Below, piece after piece: positions 23,425-37,849 of a stretch of DNA of 64,000 nt. The notes under the pieces are model-generated. The model ran no database searches. It was not told the DNA's origin and saw nothing but the letters and a program-made list of their open reading frames with translations. This DNA comes from Xanthostigma xanthostigma (Eukaryota; Arthropoda; Insecta; Raphidioptera; Raphidiidae), in contig OY754466.1 in the NCBI GenBank assembly GCA_963575645.1, positions 17,896,001 through 17,960,000 on the forward strand, written 5' to 3'. The position numbers were made by a program, and so were the translations under genes. The first letter of the stretch is position 1; the number at the start of each line of letters is the position of its first letter.

Positions 23425-23672
23425 ATAATAAAAAATAGAGAATAGTTACTTCTTACCACAACAAGTTTATTAGTGGATGTACATTTCGAGAGCTATGCTC
23501 TCATCTTCAGCAATACAAGTGGATGTACATTTCGAGAGCTATGCTCTCATCTTCAGCAATACACTAAACTTTAGTTTAGTGTATTGCTGAAGATGAGAGC
23601 ATAGCTCTCGAAATGTACATCCACTAATAAACTTGTTGTGGTAAGAAGTAACTATTCTCTATTTTTTATTAG
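23425..23672. repeat. Near-perfect palindrome with one-arm 46-bp tandem duplication
   Basis: Left arm from AATAAAAAATAGAGAATAG to GCAATACACTAAA; the right arm is its inverse. The centre is ACTAAACTTTAGTTTAGT. The left arm carries the unit AAGTGGATGTACATTTCGAG...CAGCAATAC twice. Confidence 0.92.
23587..23621 (+). ncRNA. Hammerhead-ribozyme-like core
   Basis: CTGAAGA (23587-23593), T, stem GAGAGC-ATA-GCTCTC, GAAA (23610-23613), ATGTACAT then C match CUGANGA / stem II / GAAA / short stem III / UH, except for one extra T before stem II. The same core occurs twice on the minus strand in the left arm. Penelope-like elements carry such minimal motifs. Activity is not shown. Confidence 0.4.
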
Positions 23673-24917
23673 ATTCAAACCACAGTGCTCCTAATATTTT
23701 TGTTAGAATGACATATAATTTACTTGCCAGTGGCGATATCGAATGACAGAAAAAAGTTTTGTAAACCTGCTTAACTTGCAAAGCTAAATAATATTTCATA
23801 AAGATTTACGCTTAAAATCCAACGAGAGCTAAGTAATTGCAATGTAAGTATTACTTTTGTTTTCATTATCTTTATGTTTATATTTCTTTCTTCTTACATT
23901 AGGCTGTTCGTTTCGTTCTTGAACAATTTTATAAATTAATATTTTGTTCAATACATTATATACCTATTCTACGTTTAAAGTGAATAAAATTGTAAATTCA
24001 TTTTAAAGTTCATATTTTGTGAATTTTCGGGTGAATAATAATAAATTATGGCAGGAAGAAGTTTTACTTCAGTCGTGTGGTCTAAAGCACACTGTATTTT
24101 GTTTAACAGCGTTTGTTTTATGCGAGTACAATCTAATGTTCTAGAATTAGATGAAAGGGAGTTTGAATACGACATTGTAATTATTAGAATCACAATATAT
24201 ATAATTTGAAAATTGATTTGCAATTGTGTTAATAATTATGTTCATTTGGAACCCCTGTTAAAATATCATCAATATATGTTTTAAAAAATATGGGTTTCCA
24301 AGTTAAATTATTAATAACGTTATTTAATATTTTGTAATTCTGTTATGACCAAATTTTGAAATTAGCACAAATACATGATAAAGGATCCCCATTGATATAC
24401 TAAAAACTTGTTCATAGAAAAGGTTATTATATACAAAATATGTTGTATTCAGACAAAATTTAAAGAGTGTTATAAAATAGTCTTTCTTAATTTCAGTATG
24501 TTTTTCGATAAAACTCCATCTATTGTTTATTATGGTGATAACACTAAGTCTGAGTCAATATTTGTATTTTATGGTTCTTCGGAATATTAATGTTTTTAAT
24601 AAAATCTACAAATTCAAAGTGTACATACCTACATGATAATCGTCTTTATTAAAAGCTTAATCCATCAAATTACATAGATATTTTGATAATTTATATACCT
24701 AACTGCATAGTAGATACTTCTGGTTTGTGTACTTTTACTGTGAAATATATAGGTGCCAAACTGTTATAGGTTTTCAAATTCAGAAAGTGACGTACAAACC
24801 AGCTGTGATATCACAAATAATTTTGAGTTTATTTAGTCTTGTCGATTTTGCTTTGTGGCTGAAAACAAAGAATTATTGTTGTTTTGTAATAAAAACACCT
24901 GAAAAAACGTATACATT
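23673..24917. other. Region upstream of Rab2
   Basis: Very AT-rich; no coding sequence. It should hold the Rab2 promoter and 5' UTR, but I recognise no core element. Confidence 0.4.
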
Positions 24918-26802
<1,885 letters not shown>

Positions 26803-27208
26803 GGCGCGAGCCCGTGCCTCTCGTGCCTTTGAGCTGGCCCTACCATCTGCCTCATCTCAGATACGATCTGGTCACCTGAGCTGCAACGTTTGGTTCACAA
26901 TTTATTATTAAAAGTTTTTTTTTTAAATTTCGATTTTGGGTTATAAACATTTTTTTTTTAATAAAAATAAGTGCTCAGCATCACAGGGTATATGCACTAT
27001 AAAAAAAATATTCAATATGGGGTTATAAACATTAATTTGTAGTTCACTAGGTAGTTTTTATGTATTAAATACAAGTCTGAGTTTTTAAAAACCAATATCA
27101 ATGTGTTTTTTAGGTAAATTTATTTTTCCTTTGTTTAAAAAAAAGTGTGTGTGTGTGTGTCAGCTTCGACGAACGATTGGAATTTACTCCTTTGATACGC
27201 TGTGTAAT
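26803..27208 (+). promoter_or_regulatory. Rab2 3' UTR with candidate poly(A) signal
   Basis: AT-rich sequence follows the Rab2 stop. AATAAA occurs at 26960-26965 about 160 nt downstream, a plausible cleavage signal. No coding potential is seen. The transcript end is inferred. Confidence 0.5.
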
Positions 27209-27323
27209 GTATTCCATCTCATTCTTTCGCACGTTAAATTCTACAGATATATGTTTGTCTCTTTTGTATTCCATCTCATTCTTTCGCACGTTAAATCTTA
27301 CAGATATATATGTTTGTCTCTTT
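27209..27323. repeat. Two tandem copies of a 57-58 bp unit
   Basis: Each unit contains TATTCCATCTCATTCTTTCG and ends ATATGTTTGTCTCTTTTG. Confidence 0.9.
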
Positions 27324-27479
27324 TGAAGCGGACGAGCGTAACGCCACTCTTGAAGCGGTGGAGCGTAACCCCTCACCAATTGATTTTACTACTCATAAAA
27401 TTTCCGTACCGGGCCTTATAACTCAAAATCGTTTCTTAAGGAGTAAACTCCAAAAGCGTTTGAAGGCTTTTATGTTAAA

Positions 27480-27570
27480 CATATATTATGTTGAGAATTT
27501 TTACCCGCGACGGAACGGAGCAGGTTCGTATGCGTTTAACCTGAGAGATTGTTTGTTTTATTGTAGACAG
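27480..27570 (+). repeat. CGACGGAACG dispersed repeat piece
   Basis: TTTTTACCCGCGACGGAACG through CTGAGAGATTGTTTG, as at 2121-2345 (minus) and 50790-50850. Confidence 0.6.
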
Positions 27571-28377
27571 TTGAGAGCAAAACTTACTAAGCTATATTTC
27601 AAAAGGCATATTCATATTACGTCGTATGTCGGGACTGGTTAATGTAGTAACAATTCTTTCGCTGTATTAAGCTTTCATATTTCCTCATATTAACTATGAC
27701 ATCCTGCTTTAGGGTAATTCTACCGAAGCACAGCGGGTTTTCATACTGCGGAAGAAAGCTTTGCGAATTATTTTCAAGCTTAAATATCGAGAGTAGTGCA
27801 GAAACATTTTTGTGGGCAATAAAACCCTTACTTTACCAGCTTTATATTTACTTCATGCGGCAATGCACGCTCACGAAAAGTTTTACGAATATGACAGCAA
27901 TTCACATCAATATCCGACAACTACCAAAGCCAAATCTTACCCTCTTTACTTACCAAAAGTCCATTATACAGTAGTGCTATAAAGTTTTTAACCATTTCCC
28001 TAATAATTATGTAAAAGAATTGACTAGTTTATCATTTAAGAGGGAATTAATAATTGATTGGTGCATATCTTTACTCAATAAATGAATTTTTTAACATATA
28101 GGTAGGTAATGTATGTAACTTTTGACAATTTCCTTGCAATTTGTATTTGTTTCGGAAAACAAACTTATTATTATTATTCACTCTTCTGCTATATAAGGAG
28201 ACCGAGCGCTCTGTCTCCTTAAATATTAATAAACAAAATCAAAGTACCTAAAACAGTTATTTTTTTAGGGGATTTTTATGGATATTTCAACTTGTGGTTG
28301 GGGGAAAGATTTTTAGGAGCTGACAACCCTGCATGCGAGATTCCTCCCGACTTGCTTTACATTTTCACTTAGTGCTC
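27571..28377. other. Unassigned stretch
   Basis: No gene seen; the 92-codon frame at 27696 has no recognisable domain. Confidence 0.45.
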
Positions 28378-28964
28378 TAGTGATGTGTCCACATGACTCT
28401 TTATTGGGAGCTGGCTCCGTGCGCTCCGCTCACTAAAAAGAGTCGCTCAGAGGGAGTCGTTCAAAGGAGCGACACTAGACAGTACGCACTACACAAGAGT
28501 GCAGACTGCAGAGGTGTGAACTGTCATCATGCATGCTCAGGAGTCACGTAGCATTGCACAGCACAATACACACACTTAGCTTTGAGCTCATTTTCATATG
28601 ATTCTGATCTTATATTATTATTCGCATTTCGGATAAACTATAAAGTATAATAAAAGCTTAGCAATAATAATGTTTATTGTTACAATATTATATTTTTGTC
28701 AACGACGTCAATGTGAATGGTTTAAGTCACTGTAAACAGTGTGTCGTTCAACATTAAACAACTCAGCAAAGATAACTCTGTACATGCAAAGTTCACTAGT
28801 GCCTCTGTGTCCTGTGCTATGAGCGCTCTGTAAATGTGCGAATGCAACAGTACAGAACAGCTCAGCACAGAGCAATGGCGCTAACAAAAAAAAGAGCGAC
28901 TTGCTCCGCTCCGAGAAAGGAGTCGTTCATTATGAACGACTCGCTCAGGAGCGACACATCACTA
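28378..28964. mobile_element. hAT MITE with TAGTGATGTGTC ends
   Basis: 587 bp. The 12-bp inverted ends TAGTGATGTGTC share their first 10 bases with the 933-1471 family. Flanks TAGTGCTC and TCGTGCTA match at 6 of 8. Subterminal GGAGCGAC/GAGTCGTTCA motifs repeat at both ends. Confidence 0.78.
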
Positions 28965-29462
28965 TCGTGCTATCTTGTATCGTAGCGTAAAACACATTAG
29001 CCCGTCCTTTCACTCAGGAAGAAGAAGGCTTTTAAGAAGTGAAAGAATTTTTTAAATCGATTAAGTAGTTCCGCAAACAAACACGATACATACTTCTGTT
29101 TGTAAAATTAGTATCCGCAACACATGAATTCGGTTGAACAGCCGCGGTTCTAAAATAAAGTTTATAAATAATAAACTAAAACCGACCAATAAAAAACAAC
29201 GGTCGCGCCGTGTGCATGCAGCAGCAGCTATTATTATTGCATAATGCATAATTATATAACAGCCATAAAATGCACTGGCATTACGTGTATTTTGCACTTC
29301 TATGCGCCGCGCCGATTGCATAAGCGGCACATATGCTGCATTTGTTATGGATGATGCCATCTCGTCCAGAATTGCAAATATTCACGTGTTGTCTCTTCAG
29401 AGATATTCTCGTCTTCTCAAGGAATAAATATTATCGTTTACTTTCGTCGAAAAATAGGTTAT
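28965..29462. other. Unassigned stretch
   Basis: No gene seen. Confidence 0.45.
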
Positions 29463-29530
29463 CTCGTCTCTTCTCGAGAAACTAGTACTCTCGTCTCTTC
29501 TCGAGAAATAAGTACTCTCGTCTCTTCTCG
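29463..29530. repeat. 27-bp tandem repeat, 2.5-3 units
   Basis: CTCGTCTCTTCTCGAGAAA begins at 29463, 29490 and 29517 (last unit partial). Confidence 0.9.
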
Positions 29531-29572
29531 TCGTGACGTGAAATTTTACAACTATCGTTTCGATAAGTCATA

Positions 29573-29957
29573 TATTAATAATTTACTATATGAATCATTG
29601 TCTATCTATTCAATGTAGGCAACAAAGCGTATCGAAAATATATCTGCGTCTCTTTTTTCGATGTAATTCACTGATGTCTCCGATGATAGGATTGGTTGAT
29701 GTAGTTGCATTCAATCTGAATAAAGTATCTCTGTTTCAAAAACGTTGTCTTTTTCAATGACGTTAACATGGGCGTACCCAGTTTTTGGCCCAGGAGGGGG
29801 CAAATTAGAAATTTCTTAAGCCGGGTCCCCCGTGCTTGTTTTGCCCTCCTGGATACGCCAGTGCTTACGGCGTAAAAAAAGACAGAACTATATGTTTGCA
29901 CCCTAATGGTTCGATTGCGATTTTATTCAGTATAGAATAAAAAGTAGGTATATGCGA
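29573..29957. repeat. Dispersed repeat family A, copy 3
   Basis: Collinear with copies at 1 and 18093, with small internal deletions (for example after CTATTCAATGT). Confidence 0.85.
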
Positions 29958-30383
29958 TAAGTGAATTCGCACACTTTAAGTGGGCTACATCAATTTTTTT
30001 TACTATTTCACTATTCATTACTGAAAATTAGCTGCTGGGGCAATTATTATATTTGAAGTAATCTAAAACATGTATTTTATTAATGTAACACCCAATATAC
30101 CATAACATATTTTTTTTAAATCCCCGAAAAATGTTAGCTCATTTTTAATTCCTGCGTAGACGCAATATAATTCTTTTGAAGTTGGCAACACTGATTGATA
30201 GCTTCGATTGTGTTACTTGCGGTTTTATTCGCGTGGAAGTGCTGGCAACATTGGACGTGAAGCTATTGCACTGTACTCCTACGCATCTCGGGAAGCTCTA
30301 TAATCTGTGGCTAAAAAGCAAAACTGCTCATGCCGAAAAAAAGCTTCATAAAAAAAATTGGTACCGTCGTGGGACGCCTGGCA
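29958..30383. other. Unassigned stretch
   Basis: The 73-codon frame at 30176 has no recognisable domain and runs into repeat C. Confidence 0.45.
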
Positions 30384-30783
30384 GATGTGAAACATAAATT
30401 GTAGCATGCAACTTTAAGTTACAAAGCCCTGTGGACACTTTACGAATACTTCCTAAAGCCCTACGGACTCTGAAACTTTAGGTTACTGGCAGCGCCACTC
30501 AAGTGACTATTCTAGTAACTAATAAATCTCAGTTAGACGTCGCCTTCAACAAAAGCCATGCTACAATCCAACGCATACACACAGCAAGCATTATACAGTA
30601 TCATCTAACGAAATACTAGTAGGTAATTATAAAAAACTCAACTAGTAACTAAATTTCGCCCTGTTATGTAGATGTCGCCTTCAACTAAAGCCATGTTTAA
30701 TCCGACGCACACAAACGTAACGTCGTCCCATGAAAGTGTCGCGCCAATTGCACGGTTTTAGATGCCATTAGATGTTTCACATC
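30384..30783. mobile_element. TIR element family C, copy 2
   Basis: GATGTGAAACAT to ATGTTTCACATC, with the same GGGACGCCTGGCA flank as 13585-14196. About 400 bp, non-coding. Confidence 0.65.
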
Positions 30784-31705
30784 GAAAATCGACATAGTGG
30801 TTTTGCCTTGAGACCAAAGATATATATATATATATAGAGTACGATGTATTTATAGGAAAACTCATTTATAGATTGCGATATCTCTCTATAGATATAATTA
30901 GCGTAGAGGATTGCCGTGTCGGTGGCCTCTCACAAGACGTCTATCCGCGCCGTCCCGATGCCACTTTTGACATCGCACTTTCGTTATTTGTAACCCTTTA
31001 AATGCCCTCTGTACTAAGAAATATTAATAGTAATGGGGTCGTTCGGAATTTTTCGCCTAGGACTTTTTCATACAACACTTTTTATAAATTAAAAAATAAA
31101 TCGATATGAAATGATTGTTGAAGTATCATTATTTGAAAACCAAAGAAGCCCAACTATTTTTAAACATTTTTATTGTTCATTTGTTAGTCCATTTAGTGTG
31201 CCCGTACGGCGTACAATAATTAATTCTAAAACGAATCTGAACAAATGAACACATAGTTTGAACGTCGTTCATTGGTTCATGTTTTACCATGATGACGTCA
31301 TAATACTACTCCTGGTCAGTTCAAACAATGAAAAATAACTGTTCTTTCAGTACCTGTTATTTTACGTGTTACCGAAAAAGAATCAATTCTAGACATTCCT
31401 AAAGTTATAACGGATACTCTAAAATAACAGATCCTATAATCAGTTATATTAGTATCTGCTTTTTACCCGACTAGGGCGAAGCCAAAAGGAAGGGTTATGA
31501 GTTTAGCAGTCTATGTATGTTTGTATTTACGGATGTTCCGCCGTAGCTCCTAAACTATTCAACCGATTTTGATAAATAAGGTGTCAATAGATTCGTTATT
31601 ACGGCCCGGGTAACATAGGCTACATTTATTTTTGAGTTTTGGTCCCAGAGGGGAGCAAATTAAAAACAAATAAAAAATTAGCTAAAAAAAATAATTTAAA
31701 TTAAA
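30784..31705. other. Unassigned; repeat-like phrase near 31455-31640
   Basis: A short (TA)n near 30820. CCCGACTAGGGCGAAGCC...CAACCGATTTTGATAAATA resembles common insect dispersed repeats. No gene. Confidence 0.4.
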
Positions 31706-32008
31706 AATATAAGTTCAAAAACTATAAAACCCGACTATCTACTGAAAAGTATGAAACAAGGAAATATTCTCATCTGAGCATAGCCGTGGTCATATGCCAC
31801 CTACCCTAACAAAATATTACATTTTAACAGTAGAAAGCGATCATATAAGCTCTAGGGCAAAGTGCATCACACTATACATCTATAGAGGGGCTTCATATAA
31901 TATATGAGATGGCATACGACCACGGCTATCCTCAGATGAGAATATTTTCTTGTTTCATACTTTTCAGTAGCCGGGTTTTAGTTATTGAACTTATTTTTTT
32001 TGGAGCCT
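31706..32008. repeat. Inverted repeat, ~100-bp arms
   Basis: CTGAAAAGTATGAAACAAG and ATAGCCGTGGTC in the left arm pair with GACCACGGCTAT and CTTGTTTCATACTTTTCAG on the right, about 100 bp apart. MITE-like. Confidence 0.85.
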
Positions 32009-32204
32009 ATTCTTTTAGTATCTGTTGTTTACGGAACGGTACCTTAACATTTTTTTTTAATTGATCAAGTCATTTTTGTTAACCGATTTTGCTGATTCCT
32101 TTTTTATGTAATACAAGGCATATCTGCAGACTAGTCTCACATGAATGGGCTCAGCAGTTTTTGTTTATAGTTAAGTACTAAAATATTCGGAACGTGCTAA
32201 CTAA

Positions 32205-32415
32205 GAATTAAAAAGCCGCTAAAAATCAAAAAAAATTAAAAAAGCCACTAAAAAGTGTAAAATAATAATAGTTTTGAATTTGGCGCCAATTTAACGAAAG
32301 TCCATAGATGCATTAAAAGATACAGTAATTAAATTGGCGCCGCGACGTCTAAATTATATTGTTTTACGCTTTTTAGTCGCATTTTTTTAAAGAGTATCGA
32401 TTTTTTTTCATTTTT
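32205..32415. repeat. Diverged inverted repeat with GGCGCCAATTTAA arms
   Basis: GGCGCCAATTTAA (32280) pairs with TTAAATTGGCGCC (32330). Outer parts CACTAAAAAGTGTAAAA and TTTTACGCTTTTTAGT also pair. Confidence 0.65.
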
Positions 32416-32514
32416 TTTTAGGAACAGTTCCCCAAGAATTATTCAGCCATTTTTGTTCTTTCGTCCCATTATTAGTTCGCGGCGCGCGCGCCGACTCGCT
32501 CAAATCGATTCGCA

Positions 32515-32517
<3 letters not shown>

Positions 32518-32551
<34 letters not shown>

Positions 32552-32662
32552 ATACTCGGTTACATCGGCCGGCTTGTAATATTATAAATTGTATAGACAC
32601 GTGTCGTTGAACTCTGGTGTTTAGCGAAAGCGATGTGTGTGCGTCGACACACACACACACAC
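32518..32662. repeat. (CA)n microsatellites
   Basis: About 15 CA units at 32518-32548 and a second short run at 32646-32662. Confidence 0.95.
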
Positions 32663-33164
32663 CAACATACGCAGGGTGTATATTTTGCTTTTGATGTGCC
32701 GAGTCTTAGGCACTTCGACCGACAAAAAAATCGGGCTTGAGAATAGGCGAACGTGTAGCGATGCCGTTTTCAATGGAGGATAAAGGTAAAGGAAACAGAT
32801 CTGTATATTTTGAATAGAGATGAAAAAGAGGAACAAATTGTAAAATTAGAAATTCTTAACGAAAAATGCTTCCAGCATAAAAATAATTTGGAAGAGTTTT
32901 TCTTTAAGAATTTACAATTAATATGAATCGAAATTTCTTTTATACGAATAATATTTCTTTAATGCCCATATTCACCGAACACTATTAAAGATAGAAGTTA
33001 CTAATCTTGGAACAAATTTATTCGTTAGAATAAAAATTACTTTCAATTCACCAAGCGAAATATCAGGTAGAAAAGTTAGTTAAAGAAGAAGTATACACTG
33101 CACTATACTCCTTGCGATTCTTCAGTAAATGTCAAAAAAAAAAGTTTTATCCTAACCCATATAG

Positions 33165-33600
33165 AATAGAATAGAATAGAACTTTATTATGGCGGAGTTC
33201 AGTCGAAACTGATCTTGCACTCAACCATTATTAACATCACAAAAATCATGAATAATACAATACATATAAATCAAAATTGAAAAATTGACATTGTGTATAT
33301 ATACATAATATAGGTATAATACAAAAAATACAATAATTATACAAAAGTTTTACTTATAAAATATTTTTAATTTCTGTTTAAAAGTGCTGGGCTTAAGTGC
33401 TTTATACTCTGTGGGGATTCTATTGTACATTGATGCAGCAGCGTAAGAAAACGATTTTTTAAATTGCACACAAAACTTCCACTAATTTTAATGTTTTACA
33501 ACTATACACTTCGCAAAAGGTTAATAGACAACACATAAATAAATTCACAAGAGGAACTGTTCATATAATAATCCACGTTTATAGGTTAGGTGTTATGATC
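33165..33600 (-). pseudogene. LINE 3' end, decayed reverse transcriptase C-terminus
   Basis: On the minus strand (about 33452 down to 33353) a frame reads FKKSFSYAAASMYNRIP, then TEYKALKPSTFKQKLK, the pattern that ends many non-LTR reverse transcriptases (CR1/L2/jockey-like: small-residue run, ..YN.IP.E.K.L...FK.KLK). A 3' tail follows and ends in a (TATTC)n run at 33165-33182. The 5' part is missing and the frame breaks upstream. Confidence 0.7.
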
Positions 33601-34360
33601 TATGTGGCAGCCATTATTATTTCATCAGGCGAATAAATATTTATACCCTCGAAGTAAGGCAGAATAGATTTATACCCGCAGTAAACATAATTATGGTTGG
33701 TGAATTGAATTATCGCTATTCGTAGAATAGTTACCTGAAGAACAAATGAACCGAATAAAAAAATACTTTCGCTCGGTGAATATGGCCATTAGAAGAACTT
33801 TTATAGATTTGGCCGCTAGAGGGATACGTAAGGAACAAATGTCAAAGTGAAGGCATGTTAATGGCAGTTCTTATATATATACCTAAGAATTTCCAATAAC
33901 ATACCATGTGTATCTCTAATCTCTAAAGAGTGCGGTACCGATTTAAGTGAGTTAATTATTCGCACACACTGTAATGAAAATTACATCGTTCTCTTCGTTT
34001 TAATGATGGGTAGTGCACAATATATGTTTGATCACGATGTGTACGAATTAACATGGAAATCCATATAATGACAAAAGAACCTTGTAGGCTAGTAAAATGA
34101 AGATGATTTGACCCTAAACATTTCCACAAAATCGCGAAAAGATGCAAGTTTGAGGGAACATTTACTATAAGTATCTATGATACGCAATCTGTGAAAATTG
34201 CACATTCGTGCGATCACTGAAACTTGTTAAAAAAAGACTTAAAAAACTGTACTTCATCAGTTTTTTACTTGTATCTCGAACGGTTAGAACTAACCATATT
34301 TTTTATTGATATAATAATGTAAAAGATAATGATTCGCGAAAAAGTCTTTAAAAATTTTTC
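33601..34360. other. Unassigned stretch
   Basis: No gene seen. Confidence 0.45.
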
Positions 34361-34600
34361 TTCACCTCTTGTCAAAAATTAATTAAAAAATATTAAAGTA
34401 GAGAAGTTAAAAATTCCAAAAAAATGTTCAAAAACACCCAATCTTTAAAAATACGAAACATTATCAATTATTTGAATGTTTCTATTTTTTATTGATTTTT
34501 AAAAGTCGGGCCAAAACTGTCTCCTTATCCGCTCCGAGTTCTTCTAACTTTCCAATTAGTGAAAACTGGGCCTGAATAGCGTTCAAACTTAAAAATTTAA
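34361..34600 (-). repeat. Dispersed repeat family D, copy 1
   Basis: The inverse of this block matches 59572-59777: GGAGACAGTTTTGGCCCGA, TTTTAAAAATCAATA, CGTATTTTTAAA and CTTCTCT(A/G)CTTTAATAT. Class unknown. Confidence 0.85.
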
Positions 34601-35535
34601 TGAATCAGGGGTCGAATTTCGATCACTTGGCGACCACTAGTATTTATAAAACTAAGTCGTTATTTCTGTGTGTCTGTGTCTAAATTTGTTACTTTCCAAA
34701 CTAAGGGTGAATGCGATTATGCAATGAATTGTAGAAAACTTGAATATTGTCGAAGGAAATTATTATCTTAAATTTTCTCTGTTAATTTTGTAGACATTCT
34801 GTATAATATGTGCTCTACTGTTCAAATATGTTCCAATATAATCTGAACGACTAATTAGGTTCATAGTACTTCTAGTCCGTTTAAATACTGTTTTTTTCCT
34901 TATTTTTTATAATTTTCGTCGAAATACTTATAAAAATATAGATTAGATTAAAATAATGCAATTATTAACATATTTGAATTAACAAGGGTATTTTTTCATG
35001 ACCGTTATTTTCAGTAATTTTCAGTTACAATTTCTGGACACCTTGGTATATTAAAAAAAATATAATAAACTAGAAAATCCGGAACTTGGAGGTGGAAAAA
35101 TCCCAAATTACTTTAATTTCTTCAAGTTCTTATTCATTTATAGTTCCTCTATGCTAGATAATTTCTTGCGTGCAGTGTAATAGAGAAATCATATTTAAAT
35201 AAACAACCGAGCAACGTAGCGTAGTGATGAGAGTACTAAACTCGCATTCGTAAGCTACTGGGTTCGAATATCGGCGAGACAGATGTGGCTGGGACTTTTG
35301 CGCCTACTGTCTCTAGCCGTGAAACTGTAATTCCTATACCGGCCATATTTTTGAGGACTTCCATGGTTTCCTTCATTAATTCCAGCTAAATATTCAGATG
35401 ATTCCATATGCAAGGCCAGGGCCGATTACCTACCGAGCCACTATGCTCACAAAGCTGCCTGCTTTATCGTAATTATAGTTTCGCATAATTCCTTCATTCG
35501 CACATTGTTATTAATAAAGTTGAAGTTTAAAAAAT
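34601..35535. other. Unassigned stretch
   Basis: 35205-35350 contains CTACTGGGTTCGAATATC, slightly tRNA-like, but no full fold is visible. No gene. Confidence 0.35.
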
Positions 35536-35536
35536 A

Positions 35537-35993
35537 CAGTCGAACCTGGATAAGCAAGAGTTCAAGGAATTGCGATCTCTTTTTCGTTTATGAAGGTTTT
35601 AACTAACCCGAGTTTCTAGCTTATAGAGGTACAGGGGTGGCCTTTCTCACTATAAAAATACAGCAAATATGTAATGATAAACATGTACTTATGTATTATT
35701 CAACATAGATAATAATTCGACATAGATACTAAAAAAAGAAAACAAAAAAAAACAATGATACAAAAAAACAATGTTAGTTAGTCCAGCTATTTAAGACTCA
35801 TTCTTAAATTTCGTGGAACTATTAATAGTAGTCTCAGTTATAGAGGTCCGTAAGTGAAAAACGTCTTTCTTTTATAGAGGTTTCTGTTCCTCAATTATAG
35901 AGATTTTAGAGGGTTACAAAGACAGTACCCGGCAATTACTCTCACTTAGAGAGTTTTTTCGCTTACCCAGTTTCACTCACTCAGGTTTGACTG
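35537..35993. mobile_element. Pogo-like MITE, copy 1
   Basis: Ends CAGTCGAACCTGGATAAGC and the inverse of ACTCACTCAGGTTTGACTG lie between TA dinucleotides (Tc1/mariner/pogo target). Interior phrases TAGAGGTACAG and TCTCACTTAGAGAGTT. Copy 2 at 55509-55909, inverse orientation. Confidence 0.82.
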
Positions 35994-35995
35994 TA

Positions 35996-37849
35996 TAATA
36001 TTATAATGTAACGGATAGTGTGACAAATTAGTAATTTTTGCGAAAATATTCGGGACTTCTGGCTAGTAGTAAAAACGTTACCGTGTAGCTGCGTTAAAAT
36101 TCGTAGCAAATCTAGTTATTGATATTTTAACCAGTATAATATTAATAAGTCTAATTATAATACTCAACAATTTAATCCCATTGTTTTAATCAGTAGGCTA
36201 TTTATTCGATGATAGCATGAATTAAAACTGATAACATCAGTGTCAATGACACTATTTCTTTTATATTTATATTTATTAATATTAATATATTATTATTATT
36301 ATAATCAGTAATTAGTTAATCAAATATTTTCGTAGCAAGTGTTATGTGTCATTGATCTTTTCGAAGTTCACTGTTATGAACTTAAACAATACGTCTTTTT
36401 GGCATACATTATGATAATAGATAATCGAAAAATTATTAAGTCGCAAGTCAATTTTTATCGCAAATATTTTATTAACAATCAGAACAAGCAAAATTTAACT
36501 AATAATAGCAGGAAATCCTGCAAGAAGGAAAATTAAAATGTTAGTTTATGTATCTTGTTCGTGAATGAAGGTATTTTGACGAGCAAATTGTGACATTAAT
36601 ATGTTAAAACAGCGAGATTTAACAGCCACTCGAGTCGTAATATCATTATAAACAACATACATACCTTCTACATTTTTTACCTCCTGTGAAAGAGCTGATT
36701 TTCACCTAATTGTACAAAAATTTTGACAGCTGAATTTTGATCATAGGTTGCGTTCAATTCTCATTTACTATAAAAATGGCAGTACGACTACTTTTATTTT
36801 ACTTTACTCAACTTTACAGCACTAGTGTTAAATGTGTCATTTCACAAATGCTATTTTATAGGACTCGGTTATAACGATTCTCAAGAAACTATAAGAATAG
36901 GTTCGTTATGTCCGAAGTTCGCAATAGGCTATTACACTGTTTTTGAAAAGTGTTTTAAATGAATTCCTAAAGTGATATATAAGGTCTACAATTTTTATAA
37001 TAATTGATTACCATCAGTGAGTATATACGTTAGTAAAACTAATTTTATTTATTAAATGTATTTATCCGTGGTAGATTAGTACTTTCTGATTTTACGAAAC
37101 CGTCTTCCATGATGCAATAAAATACGGGATAGAAACCTATAACCGTGATAATAACTTGAAAGAACTTCAAAGTAACACACAGCACAACATAAACGTAGCT
37201 GGTTTACAAACGAAGTGACGTCACGCCGGAATCCAACATGGCGAACAGCGTAGACTTTTGATGAACATAAAAAATACAATTCTTAAAATTGAATTACAGA
37301 ATTTATATTGCATTATGAATTTCACCATAATTCTTAAATCTCGAGCTAATCAAATTTTAATTAAATTTGTTACGCCTAACTTTTTCCGACGCATTTCGCT
37401 AACTATGCTGGTATGATTTTATCCATTTCTCGTGAGACGCCCGTATTTTGTGGAAACTTCTTTTTACTGTGTAATTTTGCATCCGGATGACAGCGTATAA
37501 ACTAGTACACGAAAATAAACTTTCACGTGAGCGAAACCAGTTTTCAGAAAACGCCTCCCTCGAAAATATGTTTGAAATCGGCACCTCTGCAGCGGCGTGC
37601 ATTTGTTTCGAATGCACACAATTTAAAAGAACGCGCATCCATCTTGTTCTCTGAAGCGTTTCAGCATTAATAACTGACAGGCGTAGACGATGGGTTAATG
37701 CACGGCTTCGGCTGTTGTCATTTTTAACTTCACCATGCGTTGTTGTTATTACAGAGAGCTGTTACAGACGTTAGTGTTGCTATGCACAATTTAAAATTAC
37801 ATTGCATATCGGTGAGAAATGCCAACATCTATAAGCATAATATATGATT
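35996..37849. other. Unassigned stretch
   Basis: 36555-36740 matches 22170-22350, diverged. ACGTCACGCCGGAATCCAAC near 37220 is a common insect-repeat phrase. No gene supported. Confidence 0.4.

Noticed and set aside
29463-29530. Possible CRISPR-like array
   Set aside because: 27-bp units are directly abutting without unique spacers; an ordinary tandem repeat in a eukaryotic genome.
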